From Rhizobium viscosum (GTDB taxonomy: Bacteria > Pseudomonadota > Alphaproteobacteria > Rhizobiales > Rhizobiaceae), in the NCBI RefSeq assembly GCF_014873945.1, contig NZ_JADBEC010000001.1:930001-994000 (forward strand): a stretch of DNA of 64,000 nucleotides, read 5' to 3'. Below, in pieces: positions 19,851 to 28,542 of this stretch; within the stretch, counting starts at the first letter, position 1; every line of letters starts with the position of its first letter. Made by a program: the position numbers and the translations under genes. The notes under the pieces were generated by a model, which searched no databases, was not told where the DNA came from, and worked only from the letters and a program-made list of their open reading frames with translations.

Positions 19851-21149
19851 ATGACAGTTGAGTGCACCCGGCTCAAATCCGGGCTGACAGTAGTCACACA
19901 GACCATGCCGCACCTTGAAAGCGCTGCGCTCGGAGTCTGGATCAAATCAGGTTCGCGCAACGAGACGGAAGACGAACACGGCATTGCCCACCTGCTCGAA
20001 CACATGGCCTTCAAGGGAACGGCACGACGTTCCGCCCGTGAGATCGCCGAGGAAATCGAGGATGTCGGCGGCGAAGTAAACGCCGCGACCTCCACTGAGA
20101 CGACCTCTTACTATGCCCGCGTTCTGAAGGATCACGTGCCGCTCGCCGTCGATATCCTCGCCGATATCCTGACGGAGTCCGCCTTCGAGGAAGAAGAGCT
20201 GGAGCGCGAGAAGCAGGTCATCCTGCAGGAGATCAACGCGGCCAACGACACGCCCGACGACGTCGTCTTCGACCGCTTCTCCGAGGTCGCCTATCGTGGC
20301 CAGACGCTCGGACGACCGATCCTCGGCACACCGGAAACCGTCGTTTCCTTCACGCCGCAGCAGATCCGCACCTATCTCGGTCGCAACTATACGACCGACC
20401 GGATGTTCGTGGTGGCGGCGGGCGCCGTCGAGCATGACGAATTCGTTCGCTTGGTCGAAGACCGCTTCGCCAGCCTGCCGACCACGCCCAACGCGCCGCC
20501 GGTCATGGAAGCCGCCCGTTATATCGGCGGCAATGTGCGCGAGCCGCGCGACCTCATGGACGCGCAGATCCTGCTGGGCTTCGAGGGCAAGGCCTATCAT
20601 GCCCGCGATTTCTACTGCTCGCAGATCCTCGCCAATATCCTCGGCGGCGGCATGTCCTCCCGCCTCTTCCAGGAAGTACGCGAGTTTCGCGGCCTCTGTT
20701 ACTCCGTCTACGCTTTCCACTGGGGCTTTTCCGATACCGGCATCTTCGGCATCCATGCCGCAACCGGTGGCGAGAATCTGCCGGAGCTGGTGCCCGTCAT
20801 CATCGACGAGCTGCACAAGTCGGCAGACAGCATTCACCAGAAGGAAATCGAGCGTGCCCGGGCACAGATCCGCGCCCAGCTCCTCATGGGCCAGGAAAGC
20901 CCCGCCGCCCGCGCCGGCCAGGTCGCCCGGCAGATGATGCTCTATGGCCGTCCGATCTCCAATCCGGAAATGATGGAGCGACTGGAGGGTATCACCATCG
21001 AGCGCCTGACCGATCTTGCCGGTCGCCTTTTCTACGATACCGTCCCGACGCTTTCGGCGATCGGTCCGCTCGAGCAGCTTGCCCCGATGGAAGACATCAC
21101 TGCCTCGCTTTCGGTTCCGGCACCGAAGACGAAGCAGGCAAGCCGCTGA
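19851..21149 (+). CDS. M16 family zinc metallopeptidase (processing-peptidase like)
   Basis: 432 residues. The inverted zinc motif HLLEH is at 47-51, and the distal Glu ligand lies in the EEEELEREKQVILQEI helix near 120-130. The C-terminal half carries the second M16 domain with the R-Y type segment (LCYSVYAFH). It resembles the bacterial ancestor of the mitochondrial processing peptidase beta subunit and PqqL. It forms an operon with thrC upstream and the acetyltransferase downstream (gap about 30 nt). Confidence 0.92.
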   Translation: MTVECTRLKSGLTVVTQTMPHLESAALGVWIKSGSRNETEDEHGIAHLLEHMAFKGTARRSAREIAEEIEDVGGEVNAATSTETTSYYARVLKDHVPLAVDILADILTESAFEEEELEREKQVILQEINAANDTPDDVVFDRFSEVAYRGQTLGRPILGTPETVVSFTPQQIRTYLGRNYTTDRMFVVAAGAVEHDEFVRLVEDRFASLPTTPNAPPVMEAARYIGGNVREPRDLMDAQILLGFEGKAYHARDFYCSQILANILGGGMSSRLFQEVREFRGLCYSVYAFHWGFSDTGIFGIHAATGGENLPELVPVIIDELHKSADSIHQKEIERARAQIRAQLLMGQESPAARAGQVARQMMLYGRPISNPEMMERLEGITIERLTDLAGRLFYDTVPTLSAIGPLEQLAPMEDITASLSVPAPKTKQASR

Positions 21150-21179
21150 CCGACACATACGTTGCGCCGGGGGTTATCG

Positions 21180-21794
21180 ATGCCAAAATCGGTTTTTCGG
21201 TTCCTGTCGCGACAGCCTGAAGCGGTCGAACTCGAAAACGACAAATATGTCCTGCGCCTGCCGCGCTACCAGGATTTCAATCAGTGGCACCGGCTGCGCG
21301 CCGACAGCCGCCGTTTTCTGGAACCCTGGGAGCCGACATGGCGGCGCGACGAGCTGACCGAAGGCTCGTTTCGCGCCCGCGTCATCCGGGGCAAGCAGGA
21401 ATATGCTTCGGGACAGGCGATCCCGCTCTTCATTTTTCTGAGAAAGGATATGACGCTCGTTGGCGGCATCACCATCGGCTATATCCGCCGGGGAGCCGCC
21501 CAAAGCTGCATGATTGGCTACTGGATGGGCGAGCGTTATGCCGGCCAGGGACATATGTTCGCCGCACTTCAATTGGTTATTCCCTATATCTTCACAGGGC
21601 TTGAGTTGCACCGTATCGAAGCAGCCTGTATTCCAGATAACGCACGGAGCATTCGCCTGCTTGAGAAAGCCGGGTTCCAGCGGGAAGGCTACCTGCGCGG
21701 ATATTTGAAGATCAACGGTCAGTGGCATGATCACGTGATGTTTTCACGCTTGGCCACCGACGCGGATACAGGCAGGAAACCCAACAGCCGATGA
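21180..21794 (+). CDS. GNAT acetyltransferase, RimJ/RimL-like
   Basis: 204 residues from the ATG at 21180, preceded by CGGGGG; a TTG at 21162 is a poorer choice. The protein has the RimJ-like acetyltransferase core: YVLRLPRYQDFNQW, IGYWMGERYAGQGHMFAAL with the acetyl-CoA pyrophosphate loop, and HRIEAACIPDNARSIRLLEKAGF. RimJ/RimL members acetylate ribosomal protein N-termini, but the substrate is unknown here. Its stop overlaps the ATG of the GGDEF/EAL gene by 4 nt, so the two are coupled. Confidence 0.9.
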   Translation: MPKSVFRFLSRQPEAVELENDKYVLRLPRYQDFNQWHRLRADSRRFLEPWEPTWRRDELTEGSFRARVIRGKQEYASGQAIPLFIFLRKDMTLVGGITIGYIRRGAAQSCMIGYWMGERYAGQGHMFAALQLVIPYIFTGLELHRIEAACIPDNARSIRLLEKAGFQREGYLRGYLKINGQWHDHVMFSRLATDADTGRKPNSR

Positions 21795-24703
21795 ACAAAG
21801 ACCGCATGCTGCTGACGTCACCGTCCGGACGAGTGATCGCGGTGATCGCAGCCCTTCTCCTGTCGGTGTTCGCCCTTGCGGCGGGAACTGTGCAGGCGGC
21901 CGAACCGGTAAAGATTTCCCGCGACGATACTGCGCTGGACCTGACTGCCACGACGGAAATCTACGCCAACCAGGGCGAGGCCTTCCAGGTTTCCACCGCT
22001 GCCGGCGCCGATGGTATCCGCCGGCGTATCGAGGTGCGCGCGAGCTCGGAAAACCATCAGGGCGACTGGGCGGTCTTTGCGCTCGCTAACGTCTCCGAGG
22101 AGCAGCTCGAACGCGTTATCGTCGCGCCGCACTTCCGCCTCGTCAATTCCAAGCTGTTCTGGCCCGATCTCGGCTCGCAGCGCATTATTGCGATCACGCC
22201 AAGCGAAGGTTTTGCGCTCGACCGCCAGCCGAGCGATGAGGCCGACGTCTTCCGCATCACGCTGAACCCAGGCGCTGTCATCACCTTCGTTGCCGAGCTT
22301 GCCACGCCGGAGTTGCCACAGATCTATCTGTGGGAGCCAGACGCTTACAAGGACACGATCAACGCCTTCACGCTCTATCGCGGCATCGTGCTCGGCATTG
22401 CCGGCCTGCTCGCGGTGTTCCTGACGATCCTCTTCGTCGTGAAGGGAACCTCGATGCTGCCGGCGACGGCGGCTCTCGCCTGGGCGGTACTCGGCTATAT
22501 CTGCGTCGACTTCGGCTTTCTCGGAAAGCTGATCAGTGTCGCCTCAGCGGATCAACGAATATGGCGCGCCTGTGCGGAGGTGGCGCTCGCCTCCAGTTTC
22601 GTCATCTTCCTGTTCACTTATCTCAATCTCAACCGATGGCATGTGCATCTCGGCTACGCCACGCTTGCCTGGGTGCTGGGTCTTGCCCTGCTCTTCGGCG
22701 TTGCGATCTACGATCCGTCGATTGCGGCCGGCATTGCCCGTCTATCTTTCGCACTGACAGCGGCGACCGGCCTGCTGCTGATCATCTATCTCGGCTTCAA
22801 CCGCTATGACCGCGCCATCCTGCTCGTGCCGGCATGGGCGCTGACGCTCGTCTGGCTGTTCGGCGCGTGGATGACGATCACCGGCCGGCTTGACAATGAC
22901 ATCATCCAGCCCGCACTCGGCGGCGGCCTCGTGCTGATCGTGCTCTTGATCGGCTTCACCGTCATGCAGCATGCCTTTGCGGGAGGCGCCTTCCAGCAAG
23001 GTCTCTTCTCCGATCTCGAGCGTCAATCGCTGGCGCTGACGGGCTCGGGCGACATGGTCTGGGATTGGGATGTGGCGCGCGATCGCGTCGTCACCATTCC
23101 CGATGTTTCCGTAAAACTCGGGCTTTCACCGGGCACGATGCATGGCGCGGCGCGCAACTGGCTGCCGCGGCTGCACCCCGACGATCGCGACCGTTTCCGG
23201 GCAACGCTTGATGTGCTCCTGGAACATCGCCGCGGCCGGCTGAACCACGAGTTCCGCATCCGCGCCGAAGACGGGCACTTTCACTGGCTCCTGATCCGTG
23301 CCCGGCCGGTGCTCGGCTCGAACGGCGAAATCATCCGCTGCGTCGGCACGATCGTCGATGTGACCGAGCAGAAGAATTCCGTCGAGCGGCTGCTGCACGA
23401 TGCGCTGCACGACAACCTGACGGGCCTGCCGAACCGACAGGTCTTCATAGACCGCCTGCAGTCGGTGCTGACACTGGCGCCGGGCGGCGAGACGCTGCGC
23501 CCGACCGTCATGGTGATCGACATCGACCGCTACAAGCTGGTCAATGATTCCCTCGGTGTCGCAGCCGGTGACAATATTCTGATCGCGCTCACCCGCCGCC
23601 TGCGTCGCCTCCTGAAACCGCAGGATACGCTGGCGCGCCTTTCCGGCGACCAGTTCGGCGTCATCCTCGTTTCCGAGCACGATCCGGCCAAGGTTGCCGA
23701 TTTTGCCGATGCGATGAGCAAGGCAATCATGGTACCGATCAATTTCTCCAACCGCGAGATCATCCTGACCGCCTCCATCGGTCTCACCTCCTGGGTGGAC
23801 CAGCAGGAGAGCGCGTCGGGTCTGCTCAGCGATGCCGAGCTTGCCATGTACCGGGCCAAACGTGCTGGCGGCAATCGCGTGGAGCCCTTCCAGCCGGCTT
23901 TCCGTGATTTCGGCACCGACCGCCTGCAGCTTGAATCGGATCTGCGCCGTGCCATCGAGCGCAAGGAACTTTCGATGGTCTACCAGCCGATTGCGCGGCT
24001 GGAGGATGTCGAGATTGCCGGCTTCGAAGCGCTGATGCGCTGGGAACATCCCAAGCGCGGCAACATCCCGCCGTCGGAATTCATCCCGATCGCCGAAGCG
24101 TCCGACATTATCGGTGCGCTCGGCATCTTCGCGCTGGAGCAGGCGACCAACGACCTGATGGGTTGGCAGAACCAGACCGGCGAGCTGCCGATCTTCGTCT
24201 CGATCAATCTGTCGAGCGTGCAGCTTCTCAACAACGATCTTTACGACGACGTCCGTTCGGTACTGGCCAAGACCCATTGCGATCCTTCGCGGCTGAAGCT
24301 GGAACTGACAGAATCCATGGTGATGGAAAATCCGGAACAGGCTCGTCTCGTACTGCAGAAGCTGAAGGAAGCTGGTCTTGGCCTCGCGCTTGACGATTTC
24401 GGCACCGGCTATTCCTCGCTCGCCTACCTGACCCGCTTCCCCTTCGACACGATCAAGCTCGATAAGGCGCTGGTTCGCGACAACAGCGACAAGAAGGCGA
24501 CCATCTTGAAATCGGTGATTTCCATGGCGCGCGAGCTGGACATGAAAGTGGTGGCCGAAGGCATCGAGTCCAACGAGGATGCGATCGAGCTTGCCAAGAT
24601 GGGCTGCAGCTACGGGCAGAGTTATCTCTTCGGCCCACCAATGCCGTCGGAATCGGTGCTGCGGCTGCTGAGAGAACGGTTTCCGCTGACGAAGCGGGCC
24701 TGA
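21791..24703 (+). CDS. Membrane-bound GGDEF/EAL protein, degenerate cyclase with intact EAL
   Basis: 970 residues. A signal peptide and a periplasmic beta-domain (about 30-190) precede seven membrane helices (about 194-405), the layout of 7TMR-DISM receptors. Then follow a PAS domain (about 410-530), a GGDEF domain whose active-site loop is SGDQF (618-622) instead of GGDEF, and an EAL domain with EAL at 746-748 and DDFGTGYSS at 868-876. The altered cyclase loop and lack of a clear RxxD inhibition site suggest it does not make c-di-GMP; the EAL motifs look complete, so a c-di-GMP phosphodiesterase is likely. It is coupled to the upstream acetyltransferase. Confidence 0.9.
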   Translation: MNKDRMLLTSPSGRVIAVIAALLLSVFALAAGTVQAAEPVKISRDDTALDLTATTEIYANQGEAFQVSTAAGADGIRRRIEVRASSENHQGDWAVFALANVSEEQLERVIVAPHFRLVNSKLFWPDLGSQRIIAITPSEGFALDRQPSDEADVFRITLNPGAVITFVAELATPELPQIYLWEPDAYKDTINAFTLYRGIVLGIAGLLAVFLTILFVVKGTSMLPATAALAWAVLGYICVDFGFLGKLISVASADQRIWRACAEVALASSFVIFLFTYLNLNRWHVHLGYATLAWVLGLALLFGVAIYDPSIAAGIARLSFALTAATGLLLIIYLGFNRYDRAILLVPAWALTLVWLFGAWMTITGRLDNDIIQPALGGGLVLIVLLIGFTVMQHAFAGGAFQQGLFSDLERQSLALTGSGDMVWDWDVARDRVVTIPDVSVKLGLSPGTMHGAARNWLPRLHPDDRDRFRATLDVLLEHRRGRLNHEFRIRAEDGHFHWLLIRARPVLGSNGEIIRCVGTIVDVTEQKNSVERLLHDALHDNLTGLPNRQVFIDRLQSVLTLAPGGETLRPTVMVIDIDRYKLVNDSLGVAAGDNILIALTRRLRRLLKPQDTLARLSGDQFGVILVSEHDPAKVADFADAMSKAIMVPINFSNREIILTASIGLTSWVDQQESASGLLSDAELAMYRAKRAGGNRVEPFQPAFRDFGTDRLQLESDLRRAIERKELSMVYQPIARLEDVEIAGFEALMRWEHPKRGNIPPSEFIPIAEASDIIGALGIFALEQATNDLMGWQNQTGELPIFVSINLSSVQLLNNDLYDDVRSVLAKTHCDPSRLKLELTESMVMENPEQARLVLQKLKEAGLGLALDDFGTGYSSLAYLTRFPFDTIKLDKALVRDNSDKKATILKSVISMARELDMKVVAEGIESNEDAIELAKMGCSYGQSYLFGPPMPSESVLRLLRERFPLTKRA

Positions 24704-24801
24704 GCATCCCCGCAGAGGAATAGGGGGAGGACGCGGTTTACTGCCTTGCCCTCTCCAACGCTGCCGCTATTCTGCCCGAAAACACAACCGGGAGGCACCT
24801 T

Positions 24802-25110
24802 ATGATCCTGCACTGCGTATTCATGCGGCTGAAGAGCGCTATGACGCCTGACGATAAGCAGGCGCTGTTCGACGCCATCGTGGCGCTGAAGCAGGTGATC
24901 CCGGGAATTCTTGACATCAAATACGGGCCGAATGTTTCACCCGAGGGACTGCATGGCGGTTTCGTCGACGGCTTTGCCGTGACCTTCGAAAGCCCCGAGG
25001 CACGCGATACCTATCTCGTGCATCCCGAGCATGTGACCGTCGGCGAGCGCATTGTCTCGTCGACGGATGGAGGCCTGGCGGGCCTCCTGGTTTTCGATCT
25101 CGTTATCTAA
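24802..25110 (+). CDS. Dabb (stress-responsive A/B barrel) family protein
   Basis: 102 residues with the Dabb fold: an N-terminal ILHCVFMRLK strand, the IVALKQVIPGILDIKYGPNVSPEG central segment and VTFESPEARDTYLVHPEHV. The family forms dimeric barrels; plant members respond to salt stress and bacterial ones are mostly uncharacterised. The ATG at 24802 follows GGGAGG. It is 98 nt downstream of the EAL protein and may share its transcript. Confidence 0.82.
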   Translation: MILHCVFMRLKSAMTPDDKQALFDAIVALKQVIPGILDIKYGPNVSPEGLHGGFVDGFAVTFESPEARDTYLVHPEHVTVGERIVSSTDGGLAGLLVFDLVI

Positions 25111-25122
25111 GATCCCGTCAGC

Positions 25123-26022
25123 TCAGCTCGACTTCGCCATCGCTGCGGAGAGCTGGTCGACATTGTAGCGGAACATCTTCTCGTAGGTCGGGGCTGGGCC
25201 TTTTGAGTCCGAGAGAGATTCGACATAGAGTTCACCGCCCGGCTCGGCGCCCGTCGCAGTGGCAACCTGCTTGACGAGGCGCGGATCGTTGGAATTCTCG
25301 AAGAAATAGGTTTTCACGTGTTCCTGCTTGATCTGCTCGATCAGCTTGGCAACGTCGGCGGCCGATGCTTCGCTTTCGGTGGAGAGGCCGAGGGGTGCCA
25401 AGAAGCTGACATTGTATTCCCGGCCGAAATAGCCGAAGGCATCGTGGCTGGTCAGCACCTTGCGGCGATCATTGGCGATCTTGTCGAACTTGGAATGTGC
25501 ATAGCCGTCCAGTTCGTCAAGCTTCCTGGTGTATTTCTCGGCATTCGCCTTGAAGGCGGCGGCATCGGCCGGATCGGCTGCGGAAAGTGCCTTCTCGATA
25601 TTGGCGACCCAGACCTTCACATTGACAGGGCTGTTCCAGACATGCGGATCGGTGACGGTTTTACCATCCTCTTCCATCGTGCGGGTGTTGATGCCTTCGG
25701 ACACTGTGACCGGATTTCCCTTGTAGCCGGAGGCGGTGATGAGGCGGTCCATCCAGCCTTCCAACCCCTCGCCGCTGACGAAGGTAACTTTTGCAGCATT
25801 CAGCGCCTTGGCATCGGCCGGCGCCGGCTCGAACTCATGGGGATCGCCGTTCGGACCGACGAGGCTCGTGACCTTGACGTGATCGCCGCCGACCTGTCGG
25901 ACGACATCGGCAAGCACGGTGAAGGAGGCAACGACCTTCAGCGTTTCGGCCGAAGCCGGCACGGCCGAAAGCGTCATCAGCACCGGCAAGGCGGCGGAGA
26001 GAAGCAGTCTTCTAGGTAACAT
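25123..26022 (-). CDS. aztC: Metal ABC transporter substrate-binding protein, AztC/ZnuA-like
   Basis: 299 residues with a cleaved signal (MLPRRLLLSA to ASA at 23-25). It is a cluster A-I metal-binding protein with candidate ligands His62 (DPHEFEP), His127 (DPHVWN), His193 (TSHDAFGYF) and a C-terminal acidic residue near 272. The usual histidine-rich loop of ZnuA is missing; the corresponding stretch (about 110-125) is short and acidic (TMEEDGK). That, and the gene order ATPase-permease-binding protein, resembles AztABC of Paracoccus. Zinc is favoured over manganese because of the upstream Zur-like operator. It is the last gene of the operon, 15 nt after the permease. Confidence 0.88.
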   Translation of the reverse strand: MLPRRLLLSAALPVLMTLSAVPASAETLKVVASFTVLADVVRQVGGDHVKVTSLVGPNGDPHEFEPAPADAKALNAAKVTFVSGEGLEGWMDRLITASGYKGNPVTVSEGINTRTMEEDGKTVTDPHVWNSPVNVKVWVANIEKALSAADPADAAAFKANAEKYTRKLDELDGYAHSKFDKIANDRRKVLTSHDAFGYFGREYNVSFLAPLGLSTESEASAADVAKLIEQIKQEHVKTYFFENSNDPRLVKQVATATGAEPGGELYVESLSDSKGPAPTYEKMFRYNVDQLSAAMAKSS

Positions 26023-26037
26023 CGATGTCTCCTGGTA

Positions 26038-26910
26038 TCAGCCCTTCAGATGCGGGCGGGGGAAGAAGCGTCGGGCAAGGCCCGACGGCGCGAAGAAGAT
26101 GGAGAGGCCATAGAGCAGCGCCGCCGTCATGATGATCGTCGGGCCGGAGGCAAGTTCGAGATGATAGGAGGTGATGAGCCCAAGATAGCCGGATGCCGCT
26201 GCACTTGCCGCCGCTGTCATCATCATGGCCGGCAGACTGCGCGACCAGAGCTGTGCGATCGCGGCCGGCAGCATCATAAGGCCGACGGCCATCAGCGTGC
26301 CAAGCGCCTGGAAGCTCGCGACAAGGTTCAGCACCACAAGCAACAGAAAGAGGAAATGATAGACCGGCCCGCGCCCGCCGACGGCGCGCAGGAAGCCCGG
26401 ATCAAAACATTCCGCGACCAGCGGGCGATAGACGATCGCGAGCGCCAGCAATGTAACCGACGTGATGGCGCCGATCTGCGTCAGTGCCGGCGCGTCGATG
26501 GCAAGGATGGTGCCGAAAAGTACATGCAGCAGATCGATGTTCGAACCGCGCAAGGAAACGATGAGGACACCCAAGGCCAGTGACGCCAGATAGAAGCTTG
26601 CGAAACTCGCATCCTCCTGCAGCACGGTCATGCGGCTGACGACACCTGATAGCAGCGCGACGGAGAGACCGGCAACGAGACCACCAATGCCCATTGCCGT
26701 CAGCGACAGCGAGCCGGCAACGAGATAACCAATTGCCGCTCCCGGCAGCACGGCATGGCTCATCGCGTCCCCCATCAGGCTCATGCGGCGAAGCATGAGA
26801 AAGACGCCGATGGGGCCGGACCCGAGACTGAGACATAGGCAGGCGACGAGCGCGCGGCGCATGAAGCCATAGTCGGCGAAGGGGGCGAAGAAGATATCGT
26901 AGGCCGTCAT
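26038..26910 (-). CDS. aztB: Metal ABC transporter permease, ZnuB/AztB-like
   Basis: 290 residues with about eight to nine hydrophobic helices, typical of the ABC-3 metal permease family (MRRALVACLCLSLGSGPIGVFLMLRRMSLMGD start and the GLMMLPAAIAQLWSRS region). It forms the membrane channel for metal delivered by the binding protein. Its start overlaps the ATPase stop by 4 nt (ATGA) and it is 15 nt from the downstream binding-protein gene. The chaperone gene aztD is not found in the window. Confidence 0.9.
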   Translation of the reverse strand: MTAYDIFFAPFADYGFMRRALVACLCLSLGSGPIGVFLMLRRMSLMGDAMSHAVLPGAAIGYLVAGSLSLTAMGIGGLVAGLSVALLSGVVSRMTVLQEDASFASFYLASLALGVLIVSLRGSNIDLLHVLFGTILAIDAPALTQIGAITSVTLLALAIVYRPLVAECFDPGFLRAVGGRGPVYHFLFLLLVVLNLVASFQALGTLMAVGLMMLPAAIAQLWSRSLPAMMMTAAASAAASGYLGLITSYHLELASGPTIIMTAALLYGLSIFFAPSGLARRFFPRPHLKG

Positions 26911-27647
26911 GCCGCCGGCTCGCAGGCTTCAGCATCCTCATCCCAGCGTTCGGCCATGGCGCAGGCCTGCAGAAGATTGACAGATGACATAACCTCCTGC
27001 GTCGGCCCCCAGCCGATCAGCCGGCGGGCGAGCAGCAGGGTTTCCGGGAAATGCGCCCTCACCTGTGCGAAATCATGGAGCACAGCAATCACCGTCCGCC
27101 CGTCGCCATGCCAGCGGACGACAATGTCGAGCAGATCCCTCGTCGTGCGGGTGTCGATGGCAGTGAAGGGTTCGTCAAGCAGGATGATGCGCGCATCCTG
27201 CAGCAGCAGGCGGGCAAAGAGCACGCGCTGGAACTGGCCGGCCGAAAGTGAGCCGATATGGCGCCTTTCGAATCCTTCCAGACCGACGGTAGCGAGTGCG
27301 GTGCGAGCGCGCGCAGTGTCCCGCTTTGCCATACGGCCAAAGGCACCGGCCGAACGCCAGTTTCCGAGCAGCACCGTATCCAGCACCGAGATCGGGAAAC
27401 GCCTGTTGATGTCAGCCGCCTGCGGAAGATAGCCGAAATCAGTGCGTTGCATCAGGTGCTCCACCCGCCCTTCGGCGGGGCGCAACTCCCCCATGATCGC
27501 CTTCAGCAACGTGGATTTTCCCGCCCCATTCGGCCCGGCGATTGCTGTCAGGCTGCCGGGCTGGAAAGTGCCGGAGAGATGATGGACTGCAGGATGACGA
27601 TCATAGGAGACCGTCAGATTGTCGAGACGGATGACTGGCGCGCTCAT
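26907..27647 (-). CDS. aztA: Metal ABC transporter ATPase, AztA/ZnuC-like
   Basis: 246 residues starting at MSAPVIRLDN. It has Walker A GPNGAGKST, the Q-loop, the signature LSAGQFQRVLFAR and Walker B IILLDEPFTAID. A longer frame up to 27836 would include a 63-residue extension unlike this family. Its ATG overlaps the stop of a 42-residue ORF upstream (CCATGAGC, 4-nt overlap), and there is no ribosome site of its own, so its translation seems to depend on that small ORF. Confidence 0.92.
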   Translation of the reverse strand: MSAPVIRLDNLTVSYDRHPAVHHLSGTFQPGSLTAIAGPNGAGKSTLLKAIMGELRPAEGRVEHLMQRTDFGYLPQAADINRRFPISVLDTVLLGNWRSAGAFGRMAKRDTARARTALATVGLEGFERRHIGSLSAGQFQRVLFARLLLQDARIILLDEPFTAIDTRTTRDLLDIVVRWHGDGRTVIAVLHDFAQVRAHFPETLLLARRLIGWGPTQEVMSSVNLLQACAMAERWDEDAEACEPAA

Positions 27648-27772
27648 GGCAGGAGGATCGCCCAATGGATCGCGAGCCAGAGAAGCGCCACGATGGCAAC
27701 CACGAAGCAGACGCGCATAGGCGCCGATTGCCCGAGGAGACTGACGGCGAAACGTTCCTGGTCGGGCGGCAT
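27644..27772 (-). CDS. Small membrane protein, 42 aa, first gene of the metal transporter operon
   Basis: An ATG at 27772, preceded by AAGGA, opens a 42-codon frame ending in TGA at 27644-27646. The product begins MPPDQERFAVSLLGQS and then has one membrane helix, roughly residues 20-42, rich in Val, Ile, Leu, Ala and Trp (VCFVVAIVALLWLAIHWAI). It overlaps the ATPase ATG by 4 nt, so it is coupled to it. It lies 30 nt below the Zur-like operator, as the first gene of the operon. No family is recognised. Possible roles are a transporter accessory subunit or a leader peptide; both are inference. Confidence 0.5.
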   Translation of the reverse strand: MPPDQERFAVSLLGQSAPMRVCFVVAIVALLWLAIHWAILLP

Positions 27773-27786
27773 TCTCAATCCTTATA

Positions 27787-27814
27787 CGTAATAACATTAC
27801 GGTTATGTTATAAC
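27787..27814 (-). promoter_or_regulatory. Zur-like operator of the metal transporter operon
   Basis: On the minus strand 27814-27802 reads GTTATAACATAAC, an exact match to the GTTATANNATAAC core of zinc-uptake-regulator sites. Immediately next to it, 27787-27801 is a perfect palindrome (CGTAAT-AAC-ATTACG). Together they lie 15 to 40 nt before the small first ORF, so zinc-dependent repression is likely. This fits a zinc transporter better than a manganese one. Confidence 0.65.
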
Positions 27815-27934
27815 GATTACGGCAAAAATGAGGCAAGGATGTTCTTTGCGCAAGCGGATGCCCGGCGCGACATCCTCAGCGCCGCAAGAGATGCCGTATC
27901 GTCGCGACATTGACGCTTACTTCAGCGATCAAAT

Positions 27935-27958
27935 AAAAAAGGGCGCCAAAAGGCGCCC
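27935..27958 (-). terminator. Rho-independent terminator of the peroxiredoxin gene
   Basis: GGGCGCC (27941-27947) pairs with GGCGCCC (27952-27958) around AAAA, and on the minus strand it is followed by six T residues (27940-27935). It lies 28 nt after the peroxiredoxin stop. Confidence 0.85.
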
Positions 27959-27985
27959 TTGCGTAACAACAGGAGCTTTTCCTGC

Positions 27986-28471
27986 TCAGAGCTGTTCGAG
28001 CATCGCCGCAGCACCGGAAACCGTTGCCTGGCCGGGCGATTCCTCGACATTAAGCGACTTCACGACACCGTCCTCGATCAGCATGGAATAACGCTTGGAG
28101 CGCACGCCGAGGCCACCGGCGGAGAGATCGGCATCGAGGCCGACTGCCTTGGTGAAGCCGGCATCCCAGTCGGCGAGGAAATGGATCTTGCCGAGGCCGC
28201 CCGAAGACTGCGCCCAGGCGCCCATGACATGCCAGTCGTTAACGGCGAGAACGGCGATGTCGTCAACGCCCCTGGCGAGGATGGCGTCGCGGTTTTCCAG
28301 ATAGCCCGGCAGGTGGTTCAATGAACAGGTGGGCGTAAAAGCGCCGGGTACGGCGAACAGCACGACGCGCTTGCCAGCAAAAAGCTGCTCGGTGGTGGTT
28401 TCCACCGGGCCGTCGGCGGTCTTTTCCTTGAAGGTGGCGGCAGGAAGCTTGTCGCCGATCGCGATCGTCAT
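27986..28471 (-). CDS. Peroxiredoxin, Prx5/AhpC-TSA type
   Basis: 161 residues from the ATG at 28471, after GAGGAGAAAA. The peroxidatic Cys49 is in FTPTCS, and the Prx5-like features VVLFAVPGAF and NDWHVMGAW are present. Such enzymes reduce hydrogen and organic peroxides using glutathione/glutaredoxin or thioredoxin. A further Cys is not obvious, so it is probably of the 1-Cys or glutaredoxin-dependent type. It follows the DsbD-alpha gene with a 71-nt gap and ends at its own terminator. Confidence 0.92.
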   Translation of the reverse strand: MTIAIGDKLPAATFKEKTADGPVETTTEQLFAGKRVVLFAVPGAFTPTCSLNHLPGYLENRDAILARGVDDIAVLAVNDWHVMGAWAQSSGGLGKIHFLADWDAGFTKAVGLDADLSAGGLGVRSKRYSMLIEDGVVKSLNVEESPGQATVSGAAAMLEQL

Positions 28472-28542
28472 GGATTTTCTCCTCGGTTCTGGCTGGTTGC
28501 GGGCAAGACCGCATGGGGATTGAGAGGGACTATAAGATGCGG

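Noticed and set aside
27665..27913. 82-codon frame on the plus strand with GGAGG upstream near the zinc operon
   Set aside because: It crosses the Zur-like operator and the antisense 42-residue ORF, and its product is Arg-rich without a family; the opposite strand explains the region better.
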